Assembly (NCBI RefSeq): GCF_038039215.1
Contig: NZ_JBBPCL010000001.1
Span: 4,836,001-4,900,000 of the forward strand
Direction: 5' to 3'
DNA: 64,000 nucleotides
From: Pseudonocardia sp. T1-2H
GTDB lineage: Bacteria > Actinomycetota > Actinomycetes > Mycobacteriales > Pseudonocardiaceae
Each line of letters opens with the position of its first letter. Position 1 is the stretch's first letter. This document shows, piece after piece, positions 9,373 through 19,351 of this stretch. A model generated the notes under the pieces. The model was given only the letters and a program-made list of their open reading frames with translations, ran no database searches and was not told the DNA's origin. Made by a program: the position numbers and the translations under genes.

Positions 9373-10565
9373 AGCAGCGGTTCGTGCCCGCAGGCCCAGA
9401 CAGGCGAGCCCGCCGGCCACCCCTACGGCCAGGATCGCCACGGCCATCCGCAGCGCCGAGACCCCACCGAGCGACACCAACGGGGGACGACCGCGCCGAA
9501 CGCGAACTGGGTCAGGCCCAGCAGCGCGCTCGCCGACCCCGCGGCCTCGCCCTGCCTCGCGAGCGCCAGCGCGGTCGCGTTCGGCGCCACGATCCCCACG
9601 CTGGAGACGACGAGGAACAGCGGCAGCAGGACCGCCCACACCGAGTCCGTCAGCAGGACCCCGAGCAGCAACGTCGCCCCGCCCGTCACGGACACCGCGA
9701 CCGCCACGACGAGCGTCCGCGGCGCGCCGATCCGCCGGACGAGCGCGGCGCTGAGCCGGCTCGCGAGCGCGATCCCCACCGCGTTGACGGCGAACACGAT
9801 CCCGTACGCCTGCGCCCCGAGTGCGTACGGCGCACCCTGCAGCACATAGCTGCCCATGGCGATGTAGACGAACATCCCGCAGCACACCAGCGCCAGGACC
9901 AGCGTCGGGACCAGGAACGTCCGGTCCCGCAGCACCCCCGCCAGCGCCCGTCCGGTGTCGGCGAAGCCCCCGGCCCGACGACGGGCGGGCGGCAGCGTCT
10001 CCCGCTGCGTGAGCGCGGCGACGAGCAGCACGGCCCCGATCAGCGCCAGCGTCACGAACAGCCCGCGCCAGTCCGTGATCCGCAGCAGCTGGCTCCCGAG
10101 CACCGGCGCGATCACCGGCGCCGTCCCGCCGACCACCATGAGCAGCGCGAACGCCCGCGCCGCCGCGTCCCCGGAGTAGAGGTCCCGCACCATGGCCCGG
10201 GAGACGACGAGCCCCACCGCGCCGGCGAGCCCGCCGATCAGCCGCAGCACGAGCAGCGCCTCGATCGTCGGGGCGAACGCGCACAGCAGGGACGTCACGG
10301 CGTACAGGGCGACGCCGACGAGCAGCGGCCGCCGCCGTCCGATCCGGTCGCTGAAGGGCCCGACCAGCAGCTGCCCGACGGCGAGCCCGATCATGCAGAC
10401 GGACATCGACGCCTGGCCGAGCGCCTCGGTGGTGCCCAGATCGGCCGTGAGCCGGGGCAGCGCGGGCAGGTAGAGATCGAGCGAGAGCGGCCCGAAGGTC
10501 GAGAGGCCGCCGAGGGCCAGGACCCGGCCGAGCGGGATCTTCGGCCGGGCGGTCTCCGAGGTCAT
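9370..10565 (-). CDS. MFS drug-resistance transporter (Bcr/CflA type), frameshifted
   Basis: Twelve-helix major facilitator of the Bcr/CflA multidrug efflux group: LSLDLYLPALPRLTADLGTTEA at the N-terminus, the MFS motif GPFSDRIGRRRPLLVG after helix 2, and SRAMVRDLY in helix 4/5. From ATG 10565 the frame runs to QFAFGAVV and then breaks at the G5 run 9482-9486 (C5 on the coding strand). Adding one base restores PPLVSLGGVSALRMAV and a 398-residue protein ending RARTAA. The last two helices are thus out of frame in this assembly. The stop sits in a palindromic repeat. Substrate unknown. Confidence 0.85.
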
Positions 10566-10572
10566 CGGCGGA

Positions 10573-10983
10573 TCACGCCGGCTCACCCATCAGCTCCGCC
10601 CGCATGCTCGACGCGCTGCTCACCACCAGCATCAGCAGCGTCCCCATCGGCCCCTCGGTCAGGCCGGCGGCCGGGAACGCGTACCGGAGCGTGACGTCCC
10701 AGCCCGCCTCCCCGCGCACCACGCGCGGGGTGCCGAACAGGCCCTCGCCGACGCCCAGGGCGACCCGGGTGGGCACGTCCTTCGCCGGGTCCTCGTCGAC
10801 GGGCAGGTCCCACGCGACGACGCAGGTCAGGTTGAGGACGGGCAGGCCCTCCTCCAGCTCCGTGCCCTGGACCACGCACAGCACGCCGCCGTGGGCGAAG
10901 GTGAGCGAGCCGTCGTCGTCGGCCTGGACGTCGTGGAAGCGCTCCAGGGCGGCCCGGGCGACATCGATCACGGGGGCGGTCAT
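10573..10983 (-). CDS. conserved hypothetical protein downstream of uppS
   Basis: 136 residues from an ATG that overlaps the uppS stop (ATGA). Small alpha/beta protein: helical [21 protein letters not shown], strands around [18 protein letters not shown] and [13 protein letters not shown], and a hydrophobic C-terminal helix [20 protein letters not shown]. The fold pattern is reminiscent of YbjN or type III-chaperone-like proteins but lacks a diagnostic motif. Co-translation with uppS suggests an envelope-related or housekeeping role. Function not known. Confidence 0.7.
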   Translation of the reverse strand: MTAPVIDVARAALERFHDVQADDDGSLTFAHGGVLCVVQGTELEEGLPVLNLTCVVAWDLPVDEDPAKDVPTRVALGVGEGLFGTPRVVRGEAGWDVTLRYAFPAAGLTEGPMGTLLMLVVSSASSMRAELMGEPA

Positions 10984-11804
10984 GGGGTGCTCGTCTCAGG
11001 TGTGTCGAGGGCGCCACCGAACCGGCGGTCGCGGCGGGCGTAGATCTCGATCGCCTGCCAGATGTGGCGGCGGTCGAAATCCGGGAAGAGCGTGTCCAGG
11101 AAGACCATCTCGGCGTAGGCGGACTGCCAGAGCAGGAAGTTCGACGTCCGCTGCTCGCCGGACGAGCGGACGAACAGGTCCACGTCCGGCATGTCCGGCT
11201 CGTCGAGGTAGCGCGCGATCGTCCGCTCGTCGATCTTCTCGGGCTTGATCCGGCCGTCCCTGACCTGCTCGGCGATCTGCTTGACCGCGTCCGCGATCTC
11301 CGCGCGGCCGCCGTAGTTGACGCACATGGTGAGGGTGAGGACGTCGTTGTGCCGGGTCTTCTCCTCGGCGACCTCCAGCTCCCTGATCACCGACCGCCAC
11401 AGCCGCGGCCGACGCCCGGCCCAGCGGACCCGCACGCCCATGGCGTGCATCTCGTCGACGCGGCGTCTGATGACGTCCCGGTTGAAGCCCATCAGGAAGC
11501 GCACCTCGTCCGGGCTGCGCTTCCAGTTCTCGGTGGAGAAGGCGTAGGCGGACAGCCACTTCACGCCGATGTCGATGCACCCGCGCGCGACGTCCATGAG
11601 CGAGGCCTCGCCGCGTCGGTGCCCCTCGATCCGGGGCAGCCCGCGGGCGTTGGCCCAGCGGCCGTTGCCGTCCATGACGAGCGCGACGTGGTTCGGGACC
11701 AGCTCCGGCGGGATGGCCGGGGGCCGGGCTCCCGAGGGGTGGGGCGGCGGTGGCTGGAAGGGCACGTTGGGCACCCTACGGACCGGGTCGGGCGGTCCGG
11801 GCAC
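10980..11804 (-). CDS. uppS: long-chain isoprenyl diphosphate synthase (UppS family)
   Basis: 274 residues, cis-prenyltransferase that makes the C50/C55 polyprenyl diphosphate used as lipid carrier for peptidoglycan and arabinogalactan. Family motifs: [12 protein letters not shown] (catalytic Asp), [15 protein letters not shown] and the C-terminal [21 protein letters not shown]. The N-terminus is proline-rich and long; GTG 11804 is the first start, and a GTG a few codons later is also possible. It overlaps the next gene by 4 nt. The orthologue in M. tuberculosis is Rv2361c, next to recO as here apart from the inserted ABC exporter. Confidence 0.95.
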   Translation of the reverse strand: MPGPPDPVRRVPNVPFQPPPPHPSGARPPAIPPELVPNHVALVMDGNGRWANARGLPRIEGHRRGEASLMDVARGCIDIGVKWLSAYAFSTENWKRSPDEVRFLMGFNRDVIRRRVDEMHAMGVRVRWAGRRPRLWRSVIRELEVAEEKTRHNDVLTLTMCVNYGGRAEIADAVKQIAEQVRDGRIKPEKIDERTIARYLDEPDMPDVDLFVRSSGEQRTSNFLLWQSAYAEMVFLDTLFPDFDRRHIWQAIEIYARRDRRFGGALDTPETSTP

Positions 11805-11813
11805 CCGCCGTCC

Positions 11814-11852
11814 GAGTGACTCGAGCGGCGCCCGGTGGCGCTCGAGCCACTC
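11814..11852. terminator. GCTCGAGC palindrome, copy 2
   Basis: Arms 11814-11827 (GAGTGACTCGAGCG) and 11839-11852 (CGCTCGAGCCACTC) pair with one mismatch. The right arm runs into the ABC exporter stop codon at 11851-11853, the same arrangement as the copy at 9332-9372. Confidence 0.6.
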
Positions 11853-13763
11853 AGGCGTCGGACGCGGCCGGTGCGCTCGTCGCCAACGTGTGCCCGTCCC
11901 GGAACACCACGCCGTCCGAGCAGCGCGCCTCGACGCGCCCGCCCGCGAACTGCTCGATGTAGAGCCGCGCGTAGAGCCCGTCGAGCTCCAGCAGCTCCGT
12001 GTGGGTGCCCCGCTCGACGATCTCGCCGTCGCGTACCGCGAGGATGAGGTCCGCGCCCAGCACCGTCGAGAGCCGGTGGGCGATCGCGATCGTCGTACGC
12101 TGCCGGGTCGCGGTTTCGAGGGCCTGCTGCACGAGCCGCTCGCTCGTGGTGTCCAGCGCGCTGGTCGCCTCGTCGAGGATCAGGATCGGCGGGTCCTTGA
12201 GCAGCACCCGGGCGATCGCCAGCCGCTGCTTCTCCCCGCCGGAGAGCCGGTAACCCCGCTCACCGACCACGGTGTCGTAGCCCTCGGCGAAGCTCACGAT
12301 CCGGTCGTGGATGTTGGCCGCGCGGGCGGCCGCCTCCAGCTCCTCCCCGGTCGCGTCGGCCTTGGCGTAGCGCAGGTTGTCCGCGATCGTCGCATGCAGC
12401 AGGTAGGTGTCCTGGGTGACCATGCCGACCGCGGCCGCGACGGAGGTCTGGGTGAGGTCCCGGACGTCGACGCCGTCGAGCAGCACCGCACCGCGGTCCA
12501 CGTCGTAGAGCCGCGGGATCAGGTACGACAACGTCGTCTTCCCGGACCCGCTCGGCCCGACGACGGCGACGAGCTGCCCGGGCTCGATCACCGCGCTGAC
12601 GCCGTGCAACGCCCAGGTCCGCGTCGAGGTGATCTGCAGGCCGTCCTCGGAGCGATCGGCCGGCGGGTAGGAGAACCACACGTCGCGCAGCTCGATCTCG
12701 CCGCGCACGGTCGCGACGTCGAGCTCCCGCGCGTCCGGCCGATCGACGATCCGGGGCTCGTGATCCAGGTACTCGAAGATCCGTCGGAACAGCGCGAGCG
12801 AGGTCTGGACGTCGAGGGAGACCCGCAGCAGGTTGACCGTCGGGAACAGCAGCCGGGTCTGCAGCGTCGTGAACGCGACGATCGTGCCCGCGCTGACCCC
12901 GGATCCCATCGCGACGAGGAACCCGGCGATCAGGTAGACGAGTGCGGGCGTCACGCCGAGGAAGGTCTGGACGACGGCGAAGAACGTCTGCCCGGTCATC
13001 GCCTGCCGGACCTGCAGGCCGACCTGCTTCGCGTTCTCCTCACGGTAGCGGCGGACCTCGTACTCCTGGCGGTTGAACACCTTGGCCAGCAGCACACCGG
13101 ACACCGACAGGGACTCCTCGGTGATCGCCGTCATGTCCGAGAGCGACTCCTGGGTCCGCCCGGCCAGCCGCCGGCGCACCCGCCCGACCCGGACCTGGAG
13201 CAGCACGAACAACGGCACCAGCGCCACGGCGACGATCGTCAGCTGCCAGGACAGCACGATCATGGCGATCAGCGCCGCGACCACGGTGACGACGTTGCTG
13301 AGCACGGACGTCGCCGTCTCGGTGAGGACGCTCTGCACGCCGCCGACGTCGTTGGCCAGCCGGGACTGGATCGCGCCGGTCCGGGTGGCGGTGAAGAACG
13401 AGAGGTCCATCCGCTGCAGGTGCTCGAAGAGCCGCCCCCGCAGGTCCGCCATCACCTGGTTGCCGAGCAGGGTCGTCCGGTAGGTCTGCCAGACGCCGAT
13501 CAGCGCCGAGACGACCGGGATCGCGATCATGCCGGCGACGAGCCAGGCCAGCAGCGGGATGTCCACGACGCGGCCGGCGGGAACAGCGCCCTGTCGAACG
13601 CCGCCTGGGTGAGGAAGGGGGTGATGATCCCGAGGCCGCTCGTGAGGACGACTGCGGTGAGGATCGCGGCGAGGGTGCCGTGGTGGTCGTCGAAGAGGGT
13701 CCAGACGCGGCGGCCGAGGCCTCTGTCCGCGTTCTCGGGGTCGGTCGTGTCGTCAGCCGGCAT
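11851..13763 (-). CDS. ABC exporter, fused permease/ATPase, frameshifted near the N-terminus
   Basis: Half-transporter with a six-helix type I exporter domain (about 25-330) and an ATPase domain with Walker [11 protein letters not shown], signature [10 protein letters not shown] and Walker [12 protein letters not shown]. The first 64 residues (ATG 13763, [15 protein letters not shown]) are in another frame from [16 protein letters not shown] onward. One missing base near 13571-13580 (GG to GGG on the coding strand) gives P-P-G-R-V-V-D-I and 637 residues. The ATG overlaps the recO 3' end by 11 nt. The substrate is unknown, possibly a lipid or drug. Probably an assembly error. Confidence 0.88.
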
Positions 13764-14535
13764 GGGGGCCGCCGGTGACGGGTTCCCGCCGCTCCGGAGC
13801 CCGGCGCTCCACCAGCGGCAACGACCGCAGCTGGCGCTCCATGTGCCACTGCAGGTGCGCCGCGACCAGGCCGGACGTGTCCCGGCGGGTGAACGGCTCG
13901 GCGGCGTCCGCGACGTCCCAGTCCCCGTGCAGCAGGGCGTCGAGCAGCGTGAACGTCTCCGGTGACGGCGTCACCGAGCCCGGCGGGCGGCACCGCTCGC
14001 ACACCGCTCCCCCGCCCTGCACGCTGAACGCCCGGTGCGGGCCCTGCTCCGCGCACCGCGCGCACTCCGAGATCGACGGCGCCCAGCCGGCGTGGCTCAT
14101 CGCGCGCAGCAGGAACGCGTCGAGGATCAGCGAGGAGTCGCGCTCGCCGCCGGCCAGCGCCCGGATCGCCCCGACGAGCAGCAGGTAGACCCGCAGCGAC
14201 GGCTCGCCGCCCTCCTCGGAGACGATCCGGTCCGCGGTCTCCAGGATCGCGCAGCCGGCGGTGTAGCGGGAGTAGTCCGCGACGACGCCGGAGCCGAACG
14301 CGTCGACGGTCTGGCACTGGGTGATGACGTCCAGGCTGCGGCCGGTGTAGCACTGGACGTCGACGTGGTTGAACGGCTCGAGCCGCGCGCCCCAACGGGA
14401 GCGGGTGCGGCGCACGCCCTTCGCAACCGCGCGGATCTTGCCGTAGCGCTTGGTGAGCAGCGTGACGATCCGGTCCGCCTCGCCGAGCTTCTGCACGCGC
14501 AGCACCACGGCGGTGTCGCGGTACAGGGTGCTCAC
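13753..14535 (-). CDS. recO: DNA repair protein RecO
   Basis: 260 residues from GTG 14535 (VSTLYRDTAVVLRVQKLGEADRIVTLLT), which matches the family N-terminus; the frame is open further upstream but without family similarity. N-terminal OB fold with GKIRAVAKGVRRTRSRWGARLEPFN, helical middle, and a C-terminal zinc site (CARC...CERC). RecO anneals single strands and loads RecA in RecFOR recombination. It is upstream of and overlaps the ABC exporter. Same uppS-recO-era neighbourhood as in mycobacteria. Confidence 0.94.
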   Translation of the reverse strand: MSTLYRDTAVVLRVQKLGEADRIVTLLTKRYGKIRAVAKGVRRTRSRWGARLEPFNHVDVQCYTGRSLDVITQCQTVDAFGSGVVADYSRYTAGCAILETADRIVSEEGGEPSLRVYLLLVGAIRALAGGERDSSLILDAFLLRAMSHAGWAPSISECARCAEQGPHRAFSVQGGGAVCERCRPPGSVTPSPETFTLLDALLHGDWDVADAAEPFTRRDTSGLVAAHLQWHMERQLRSLPLVERRAPERREPVTGGPHAG

Positions 14536-14586
14536 CCCGACGAGCCTACGGCTCCTTCGCAGAACGGCGCCGTTAGCCTCGCGGGC

Positions 14587-15297
14587 ATGGACGATCCGGA
14601 ACTGGCCCGCACACTCGCCTCGCACGCGTCGAGCGGGGTGCTCTCGACGCTGTCGAAGGACCCGGCCGGGTTCCCGTTCGGCTCGGTGGCCGCACTCGCC
14701 GTCGACGCGACGGGCTCACCCCTGCTCCGGCTCTCGGACCTCGCCGAGCACAGCCGCAACCTCGCGGCGGATCCGCGGGCGTCCGTGCTGGTCACGGAGG
14801 ACGGGGAGGGCGACCCGCTCGCGCTCGCCCGGGTCACGCTCCTCGGGACGGCCCGGGTCCTCGACGGCGCCGAGCGCGACGCCGCCCACGAGGTCTACCG
14901 CGCCGTCCACCCGAACGGCGTCTACTCGGACTTCCACGACTTCCGGACCTACCGGCTCGACGTCACGGCGGTCCGCTACGTCGGCGGGTTCGCCCGGATG
15001 AGCTGGGTCTCCGCCGCGGACTACGCCGCCGCCGCGCCGGACCCCCTCTTCCCGTACCGCGCCCAGATCGCCGGGCACATGAACGACGACCACGGGGACT
15101 CCCTCGTCGCCTTCTGCCGGACCTTGGCAGACCTGCCCGGGACGACGCGCGCGCGGATGCTCGACGTCGACCGACACGGGTTCGCCATCTCCTCCGACGC
15201 CTCCGACGAGCCCGTCCGGATCGAGTTCGACGAGGAGTGCCGCACGCCCGACGCCGTCCGGGCCGCGATGGTCGCCCTGGTCCGCCGCCTCCCCTGA
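14587..15297 (+). CDS. HugZ-like FMN-binding split-barrel protein with DUF2470 domain
   Basis: 236 residues. An N-terminal pyridoxamine-phosphate-oxidase-like split barrel (about 1-145, with SSGVLSTLSKDPAGFPFGSV) is followed by a DUF2470 domain containing HMNDDHGDSLVAFCR. This two-domain layout is that of HugZ haem-degrading enzymes and plant GluBP-type haem-binding proteins. A haem or flavin role is therefore likely, but neither is shown. Divergent from recO with a 51-nt shared upstream region. The TGA is the first base triplet of a dispersed palindrome. Confidence 0.8.
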   Translation: MDDPELARTLASHASSGVLSTLSKDPAGFPFGSVAALAVDATGSPLLRLSDLAEHSRNLAADPRASVLVTEDGEGDPLALARVTLLGTARVLDGAERDAAHEVYRAVHPNGVYSDFHDFRTYRLDVTAVRYVGGFARMSWVSAADYAAAAPDPLFPYRAQIAGHMNDDHGDSLVAFCRTLADLPGTTRARMLDVDRHGFAISSDASDEPVRIEFDEECRTPDAVRAAMVALVRRLP

Positions 15298-15300
15298 CCT

Positions 15301-15340
15301 GTGCGCGGGAAACCTCGTTCTAGCGAGGTTTCCCGCGCAC
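15301..15340. terminator. GTGCGCGG palindrome (family A), copy 1; bidirectional terminator
   Basis: Perfect 17-bp stem: arms 15301-15317 (GTGCGCGGGAAACCTCG) and 15324-15340 around a 6-nt loop. It lies between convergent genes (stops at 15297 and 15364). Flanks TGACCT and TGACCTGCGGGAACTC are shared with the copy at 28514-28553. Confidence 0.75.
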
Positions 15341-15363
15341 AACCCGGGCTGACCTGCGGGAAC

Positions 15364-16290
15364 TCAGAAGCCCAGCTTGCGGAGCTGCTTCGGGTCCCGC
15401 TGCCAGTTCTCCGCGATCTTCACGTGCAGCTCCAGGAACACCTTCGTCCCGAGCAGCGCCTCGATCTGCCGGCGCGCGTCCGTCCCGACCTGCTTGAGCC
15501 GGGCGCCCCCCTTGCCGATGACGATGCCCTTCTGGCTCGACCGCTCGACGTAGATCAGCGCGTGGATGTCCAGCATCGGCGCGGCCTTGGGGTGCCGGTC
15601 CTCGCGCGGGATCATCTCCTCGATCACCACGGCGATCGAGTGCGGCAGCTCGTCCCGGACACCCTCGAGCGCGGCCTCGCGGATGAGCTCGGCGACGAGG
15701 GTCTCCTCCGGCTCGTCCGTGAGCTCGCCGTCCGGGTAGAGCGGCGGCCCCTCGGGCAGCTTCGAGACCAGCAGGTTCGCCAGCTCGTCGACCTGGAAGC
15801 CGTCGACCGCGGAGACGGGGATGACGTCCGCGAAGTCCATCAGGTTCGTCAGCTCGGTGAGCCGGGTGACGATCTGCTCCTGGCTCGCCTTGTCCGTCTT
15901 GGTGACGATCCCGATCACCGGGGTGCGCCCGGCGACGGACCTCAGCTCGTTGACGATGAACTCGTCCCCGCGCCCGACGGGCTGGTCCGCCGGCACGCAG
16001 AAGCCGATCACGTCCACCTCGGCCCAGGTCTCGCGGACGACGTCGTTCAGCCGGGAGCCGAGCAGCGTGCGCGGCTTGTGCAGACCCGGCGTGTCGACGA
16101 CGACGAGCTGCGCGTCCGGCCGGTGCACGATCCCGCGGATCGCGTGCCGCGTCGTCTGCGGCCGTGACGAGGTGATCGCGATCTTCTGCCCGATCAGCGC
16201 GTTGGTCAGCGTCGACTTCCCGGCGTTGGGCCGCCCGACGAAGCAGGCGAAGCCGGACCGGAAGTCGTCCGGCCAGGAGAAGCTGGTCAT
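15364..16290 (-). CDS. era: GTPase Era
   Basis: 308 residues from ATG 16290 (MTSFSWPDDFRSGFACFVGRPNAGKSTL). It carries G1 GRPNAGKS, G2 region TTRHAIRG, G3 DTPG, G4 TKTD and a C-terminal KH domain with GKGGARLKQVG that binds the 3' end of 16S rRNA. It acts in 30S subunit maturation. An earlier in-frame start at 16335 lacks family support and overlaps a dispersed hairpin. The position near recO, the CBS protein and ybeY matches mycobacteria. Confidence 0.96.
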   Translation of the reverse strand: MTSFSWPDDFRSGFACFVGRPNAGKSTLTNALIGQKIAITSSRPQTTRHAIRGIVHRPDAQLVVVDTPGLHKPRTLLGSRLNDVVRETWAEVDVIGFCVPADQPVGRGDEFIVNELRSVAGRTPVIGIVTKTDKASQEQIVTRLTELTNLMDFADVIPVSAVDGFQVDELANLLVSKLPEGPPLYPDGELTDEPEETLVAELIREAALEGVRDELPHSIAVVIEEMIPREDRHPKAAPMLDIHALIYVERSSQKGIVIGKGGARLKQVGTDARRQIEALLGTKVFLELHVKIAENWQRDPKQLRKLGF

Positions 16291-16309
16291 GTCTCGCTCC
16301 GCTCGGCTC

Positions 16310-16349
16310 GTGCACGGAAATCGTCGCCCTGGCAACAGGTTCCGCGCAC
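16310..16349. repeat. GTGCGCGG palindrome (family A), copy 2, degenerate
   Basis: Arms 16310-16328 (GTGCACGGAAATCGTCGCC) and 16331-16349 (GGCAACAGGTTCCGCGCAC) pair imperfectly. It fills the lhgO-era gap on the minus strand, so it may act as a terminator after lhgO or as a 5' leader of era. Closest relative: 46092-46131. Confidence 0.6.
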
Positions 16350-16366
16350 AGGCCCGTCAGCGCACC

Positions 16367-17590
16367 TCACAGCGCACCCAGCGTCTCGCCCGTGAGCCGG
16401 TGCAGGATCTCCCGGCCGATCGGCAGGGCGGCGGTGGCGGCGGGCGAGGGCGCGTTGAGCACGTGCAACACCGAGCCGCGGCCCGTTCCCTGGTCCACGA
16501 ACAGGAAGTCGTCGACGAGCGTGCCGTCCGCCTTCACCGCCTGGGCCCGGACCCCGGCGCCCGCGGGCACGAGGTGCTCGGCCCGGACGTCCGGCAGCAT
16601 CCGCTGGATCTGCTTGACCATGGCCTTCTTCGACAGCGACCGGTGCACCTCGCCCAGCCCGTAGCGCCAGTGCTGCTTCGCGATCCGGAGCATGCCCGGG
16701 TAGGCGAGGGACCCGAGCAGCTCCTTGGGCTTGATCGTCCCCCAGGAGTAGCCCTCCCGGGCCAGCGCGAGGACGGCGTTCGGGCCGGCGTGCACGTGCC
16801 CGTCGATGCCGCGGGTGGCGTGCACCCCGAGGAACGGGAACGCGGGGTCCGGGACCGGGTAGATCAGGCCCTTGACCAGCTGTGCCGCGTCCTCGGTGAA
16901 GCCCGAGTACTCGCCGCGGAACGGGATGATCCGGACGCCCGGGTCCGCGCCGGAGGCCTTGGCCAGCTCGTCGCAGCGCAGCCCGCCGCAGACGACCACC
17001 TGGGTACCGAGGAGGTCCCCGCCGTCCGTGCGGACCACGACGTCGTCCGGCCGGCGGACGATGCGGGTCACCGCGCGGCCGAGGTGGACCTCGCCGCCCT
17101 CCTTGACGATCAGCTCGCCGATCTTCTCGGCCACCGCGCGGTAGTCGCAGATACCGGTCGAGGGCACCCACAGCGCCGCGATGCCGCGGACGTTCGGCTC
17201 GTGGTCGCGCATGCCCTCGGCGTCGAGGCGGTGGGTCTCCACGCCGTTGGCCCGGCCGCGGCGCTCCAGCTCCGCCATGCGCGGGAGCTCGTCGTCGTGC
17301 GTGGCGACGACGAGCTTGCCGCACACGTCGTGCGGCAGGTCGTGCTCGCGGCAGAACGCGACGGTCTCCGCGCAGCCCGCGACGGCGAGGCGCGCCTTCA
17401 GCTCGCCGGGCGCGTAGTAGAGCCCGGAGTGGATCACGTTGGAGTTGTTGCCGGTCTGGTGGTTCGCCAGCTGCGGCTCGCGCTCGACGACGGCGACGCT
17501 GCGCCCGGTCCGGACGACCGCGTGCGCGGTGGCCAGCCCGACGATGCCACCACCGACCACGACCACGTCGTACTTGGGGGTGGTGCTCAT
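16367..17590 (-). CDS. lhgO: L-2-hydroxyglutarate oxidase
   Basis: 407 residues, FAD-dependent oxidoreductase of the DAO family. N-terminal dinucleotide fold DVVVVGGGIVGLATAHAVV, then the LhgO signatures HQTGNNSNVIHSGLYYAPGELKA and PSTGICDYRAVAEKI, and a C-terminal LHVLNAPSPAATAALPIGREI. It oxidises L-2-hydroxyglutarate to 2-oxoglutarate, a metabolite repair reaction. ATG 17590 overlaps the stop of the upstream CDA-like gene (ATGA), which couples it to the era-ybeY block. Confidence 0.93.
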   Translation of the reverse strand: MSTTPKYDVVVVGGGIVGLATAHAVVRTGRSVAVVEREPQLANHQTGNNSNVIHSGLYYAPGELKARLAVAGCAETVAFCREHDLPHDVCGKLVVATHDDELPRMAELERRGRANGVETHRLDAEGMRDHEPNVRGIAALWVPSTGICDYRAVAEKIGELIVKEGGEVHLGRAVTRIVRRPDDVVVRTDGGDLLGTQVVVCGGLRCDELAKASGADPGVRIIPFRGEYSGFTEDAAQLVKGLIYPVPDPAFPFLGVHATRGIDGHVHAGPNAVLALAREGYSWGTIKPKELLGSLAYPGMLRIAKQHWRYGLGEVHRSLSKKAMVKQIQRMLPDVRAEHLVPAGAGVRAQAVKADGTLVDDFLFVDQGTGRGSVLHVLNAPSPAATAALPIGREILHRLTGETLGAL

Positions 17591-17949
17591 GCGGAGGCTC
17601 CTTCGAGCGTGGTGAGGACGGTGCCCGCCGGGTCGGCGACGATCACGAGGGCGGACGGTGAGAGGTCCCGGACAGCCGCCACGGACGCGTCGTCCGCGGC
17701 GCCGGACCCGGTGACGACGGCGGCGGCCTCCAGGCCCGGGGCACCGCTGGACACCGCGGCGGCGACGGCCGCCTGCAGCGCCGTGAGCCGCAACGACGGC
17801 AGGTCGACGGACGCGGCGGCGTACGTGCGGCCGTCCGTGTCCCGCACCGCCGCGCCCTCGGCGGCCCCGGTACGTGCCCGCGACGACCGCGCGAGCGTCA
17901 CGATCTTGGCGTCCTCGGGGTCGAGTGTGGCGCCCTCACTGCCGGACAT
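17587..17949 (-). CDS. cytidine-deaminase-fold protein without catalytic motifs
   Basis: 120 residues from ATG 17949, inside the 3' end of the upstream CBS gene (14-nt overlap). The segment [30 protein letters not shown] resembles the substrate-side part of cytidine deaminases. The zinc motifs HAE and PCxxC are absent, so it is unlikely to deaminate. Actinobacterial genomes commonly carry such a short CDA-like gene between the CBS membrane protein and era, and one is found in mycobacteria (Rv2365c region). Role unknown, perhaps a structural or regulatory partner. Confidence 0.75.
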   Translation of the reverse strand: MSGSEGATLDPEDAKIVTLARSSRARTGAAEGAAVRDTDGRTYAAASVDLPSLRLTALQAAVAAAVSSGAPGLEAAAVVTGSGAADDASVAAVRDLSPSALVIVADPAGTVLTTLEGASA

Positions 17950-19351
17950 CTGATTCCTCCCGCTGCAGGGCCTCGGTGGTCCGGGCCCCTCCGTCCTCGT
18001 CGTCGGCCCGGTCGTTCTCGGCCCGGTCCTCGTCCTCGTCGTTCTCATCCGGCGTGTCCAGGGGCGTGACCAGCACCGTCGTGATGCGGATCCGGCCCCG
18101 CGCGTCCTTGCCGCCCTCGCCGCGCAGGTGCAGCAGGCCCTCCACCTCGGCCTCGGCCCCGGGGAGCGGGACCCGGCCGAGCCGCTGGGCCAGCAGCCCA
18201 CCGACGGTGTCGACGTCCGCGTCCTCGAGCGCCTCGGCGAGCGCGGCCTCCCGGTCGGTGCCGGCGAACTCGTCCTGGAAGAGCTCCTCGAGGTCCTCCA
18301 CCGGCAGCCGGGCGGCGAGCCGCAGCGTCCGTCCGTCCAGGTGCTCGACGTCCGGCACCTCGTCGCGGTCGTACTCGTCGGTGATCTCGCCGACGATCTC
18401 CTCGAGGATGTCCTCGATGGTCACGACGCCGGCGGTGCCGCCGTACTCGTCGACGACGATCGCCATGTGGATGCGCGTGCGCTGCATCTCGCGGAGCAGC
18501 TCGTCGATCCGCTTGGAGTCCGGCACGAAGAACGCGGGCCGCACGACCTCCGGGAGCGGGGCGTCCGGCCGCTCGTAGCTCGCCCGGACGAGGTCCTTGA
18601 GGTACGCGACGCCGATGATGTCGTCGATGCCCTCGCCGAGCACCGGGATGCGCGAGTACCCGCTCTTCAGCGCCAGCCGGACGACCTTCTCGACCGGGAT
18701 GTCCCGTTCGGCCCAGACCAGGTCCGGCCGCGGCACCATGACGTCCCGGACGATCGTGTCCCCCAGCTCGAAGACCGAATGGATCATCTGGCGCTCGTCC
18801 TCGTCGACGACGCCGCGGGTGCTGGCCATGTCCACCAGCTCGCGCAGCTCGACCTCGGACGAGAACGGGCCCTCGCGGAAACCGGGGCCGGGGATGATCG
18901 CGTTGCCGACCAGGATCAGCAGCGAGGCCAGCGGCGACAGGACCGTCGCGAGCATCCGCACCGGGACCGCGACGACCAGCCCGACGGCGTAGGGATGCTG
19001 GCGGCCGACGGTGCGCGGGCCGACGCCGATCAGCACGTAGCTGACCACGACCATGATCACCGCGGCGAGCAGGACGCCCAGGCCGGGCGGGGTGATCCAG
19101 CTGGCGAGGGCGACGGCGAGCAGCACGGTGGCCGCGGTCTCGGCCATCAGCCGGAGCAGGAGCAGCAGGTTGACGTGCCGGGGCCGGTCCGCGACCACCT
19201 TCGACAGGGCGCGGGCGCCCGCCTTGCCGCTGCGGACCAGTGCGTCGACCCGGGCCCGGGAGACGAAGGTCAGCGCGGCGTCGGCGGCGGCGAACAGCCC
19301 GGCCAGCGGAACCAGGACGATGACGATGACCAGGAAGCCGACGGCATTCAT
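17936..19351 (-). CDS. DUF21/CBS/CorC-type membrane protein (hemolysin C family)
   Basis: 471 residues from ATG 19351. DUF21 transmembrane domain (about 1-170; the N-terminus [22 protein letters not shown] is hydrophobic), CBS pair (about 195-320, with [22 protein letters not shown] and [24 protein letters not shown]) and a CorC_HlyC domain, then an acidic tail ([13 protein letters not shown]). A third member of the family in this window, but here in the ybeY-era block as in M. tuberculosis Rv2366c. Its start overlaps the stop of a 14-codon minicistron. Probably magnesium/cobalt homeostasis; not demonstrated. Confidence 0.9.
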   Translation of the reverse strand: MNAVGFLVIVIVLVPLAGLFAAADAALTFVSRARVDALVRSGKAGARALSKVVADRPRHVNLLLLLRLMAETAATVLLAVALASWITPPGLGVLLAAVIMVVVSYVLIGVGPRTVGRQHPYAVGLVVAVPVRMLATVLSPLASLLILVGNAIIPGPGFREGPFSSEVELRELVDMASTRGVVDEDERQMIHSVFELGDTIVRDVMVPRPDLVWAERDIPVEKVVRLALKSGYSRIPVLGEGIDDIIGVAYLKDLVRASYERPDAPLPEVVRPAFFVPDSKRIDELLREMQRTRIHMAIVVDEYGGTAGVVTIEDILEEIVGEITDEYDRDEVPDVEHLDGRTLRLAARLPVEDLEELFQDEFAGTDREAALAEALEDADVDTVGGLLAQRLGRVPLPGAEAEVEGLLHLRGEGGKDARGRIRITTVLVTPLDTPDENDEDEDRAENDRADDEDGGARTTEALQREESDVRQ

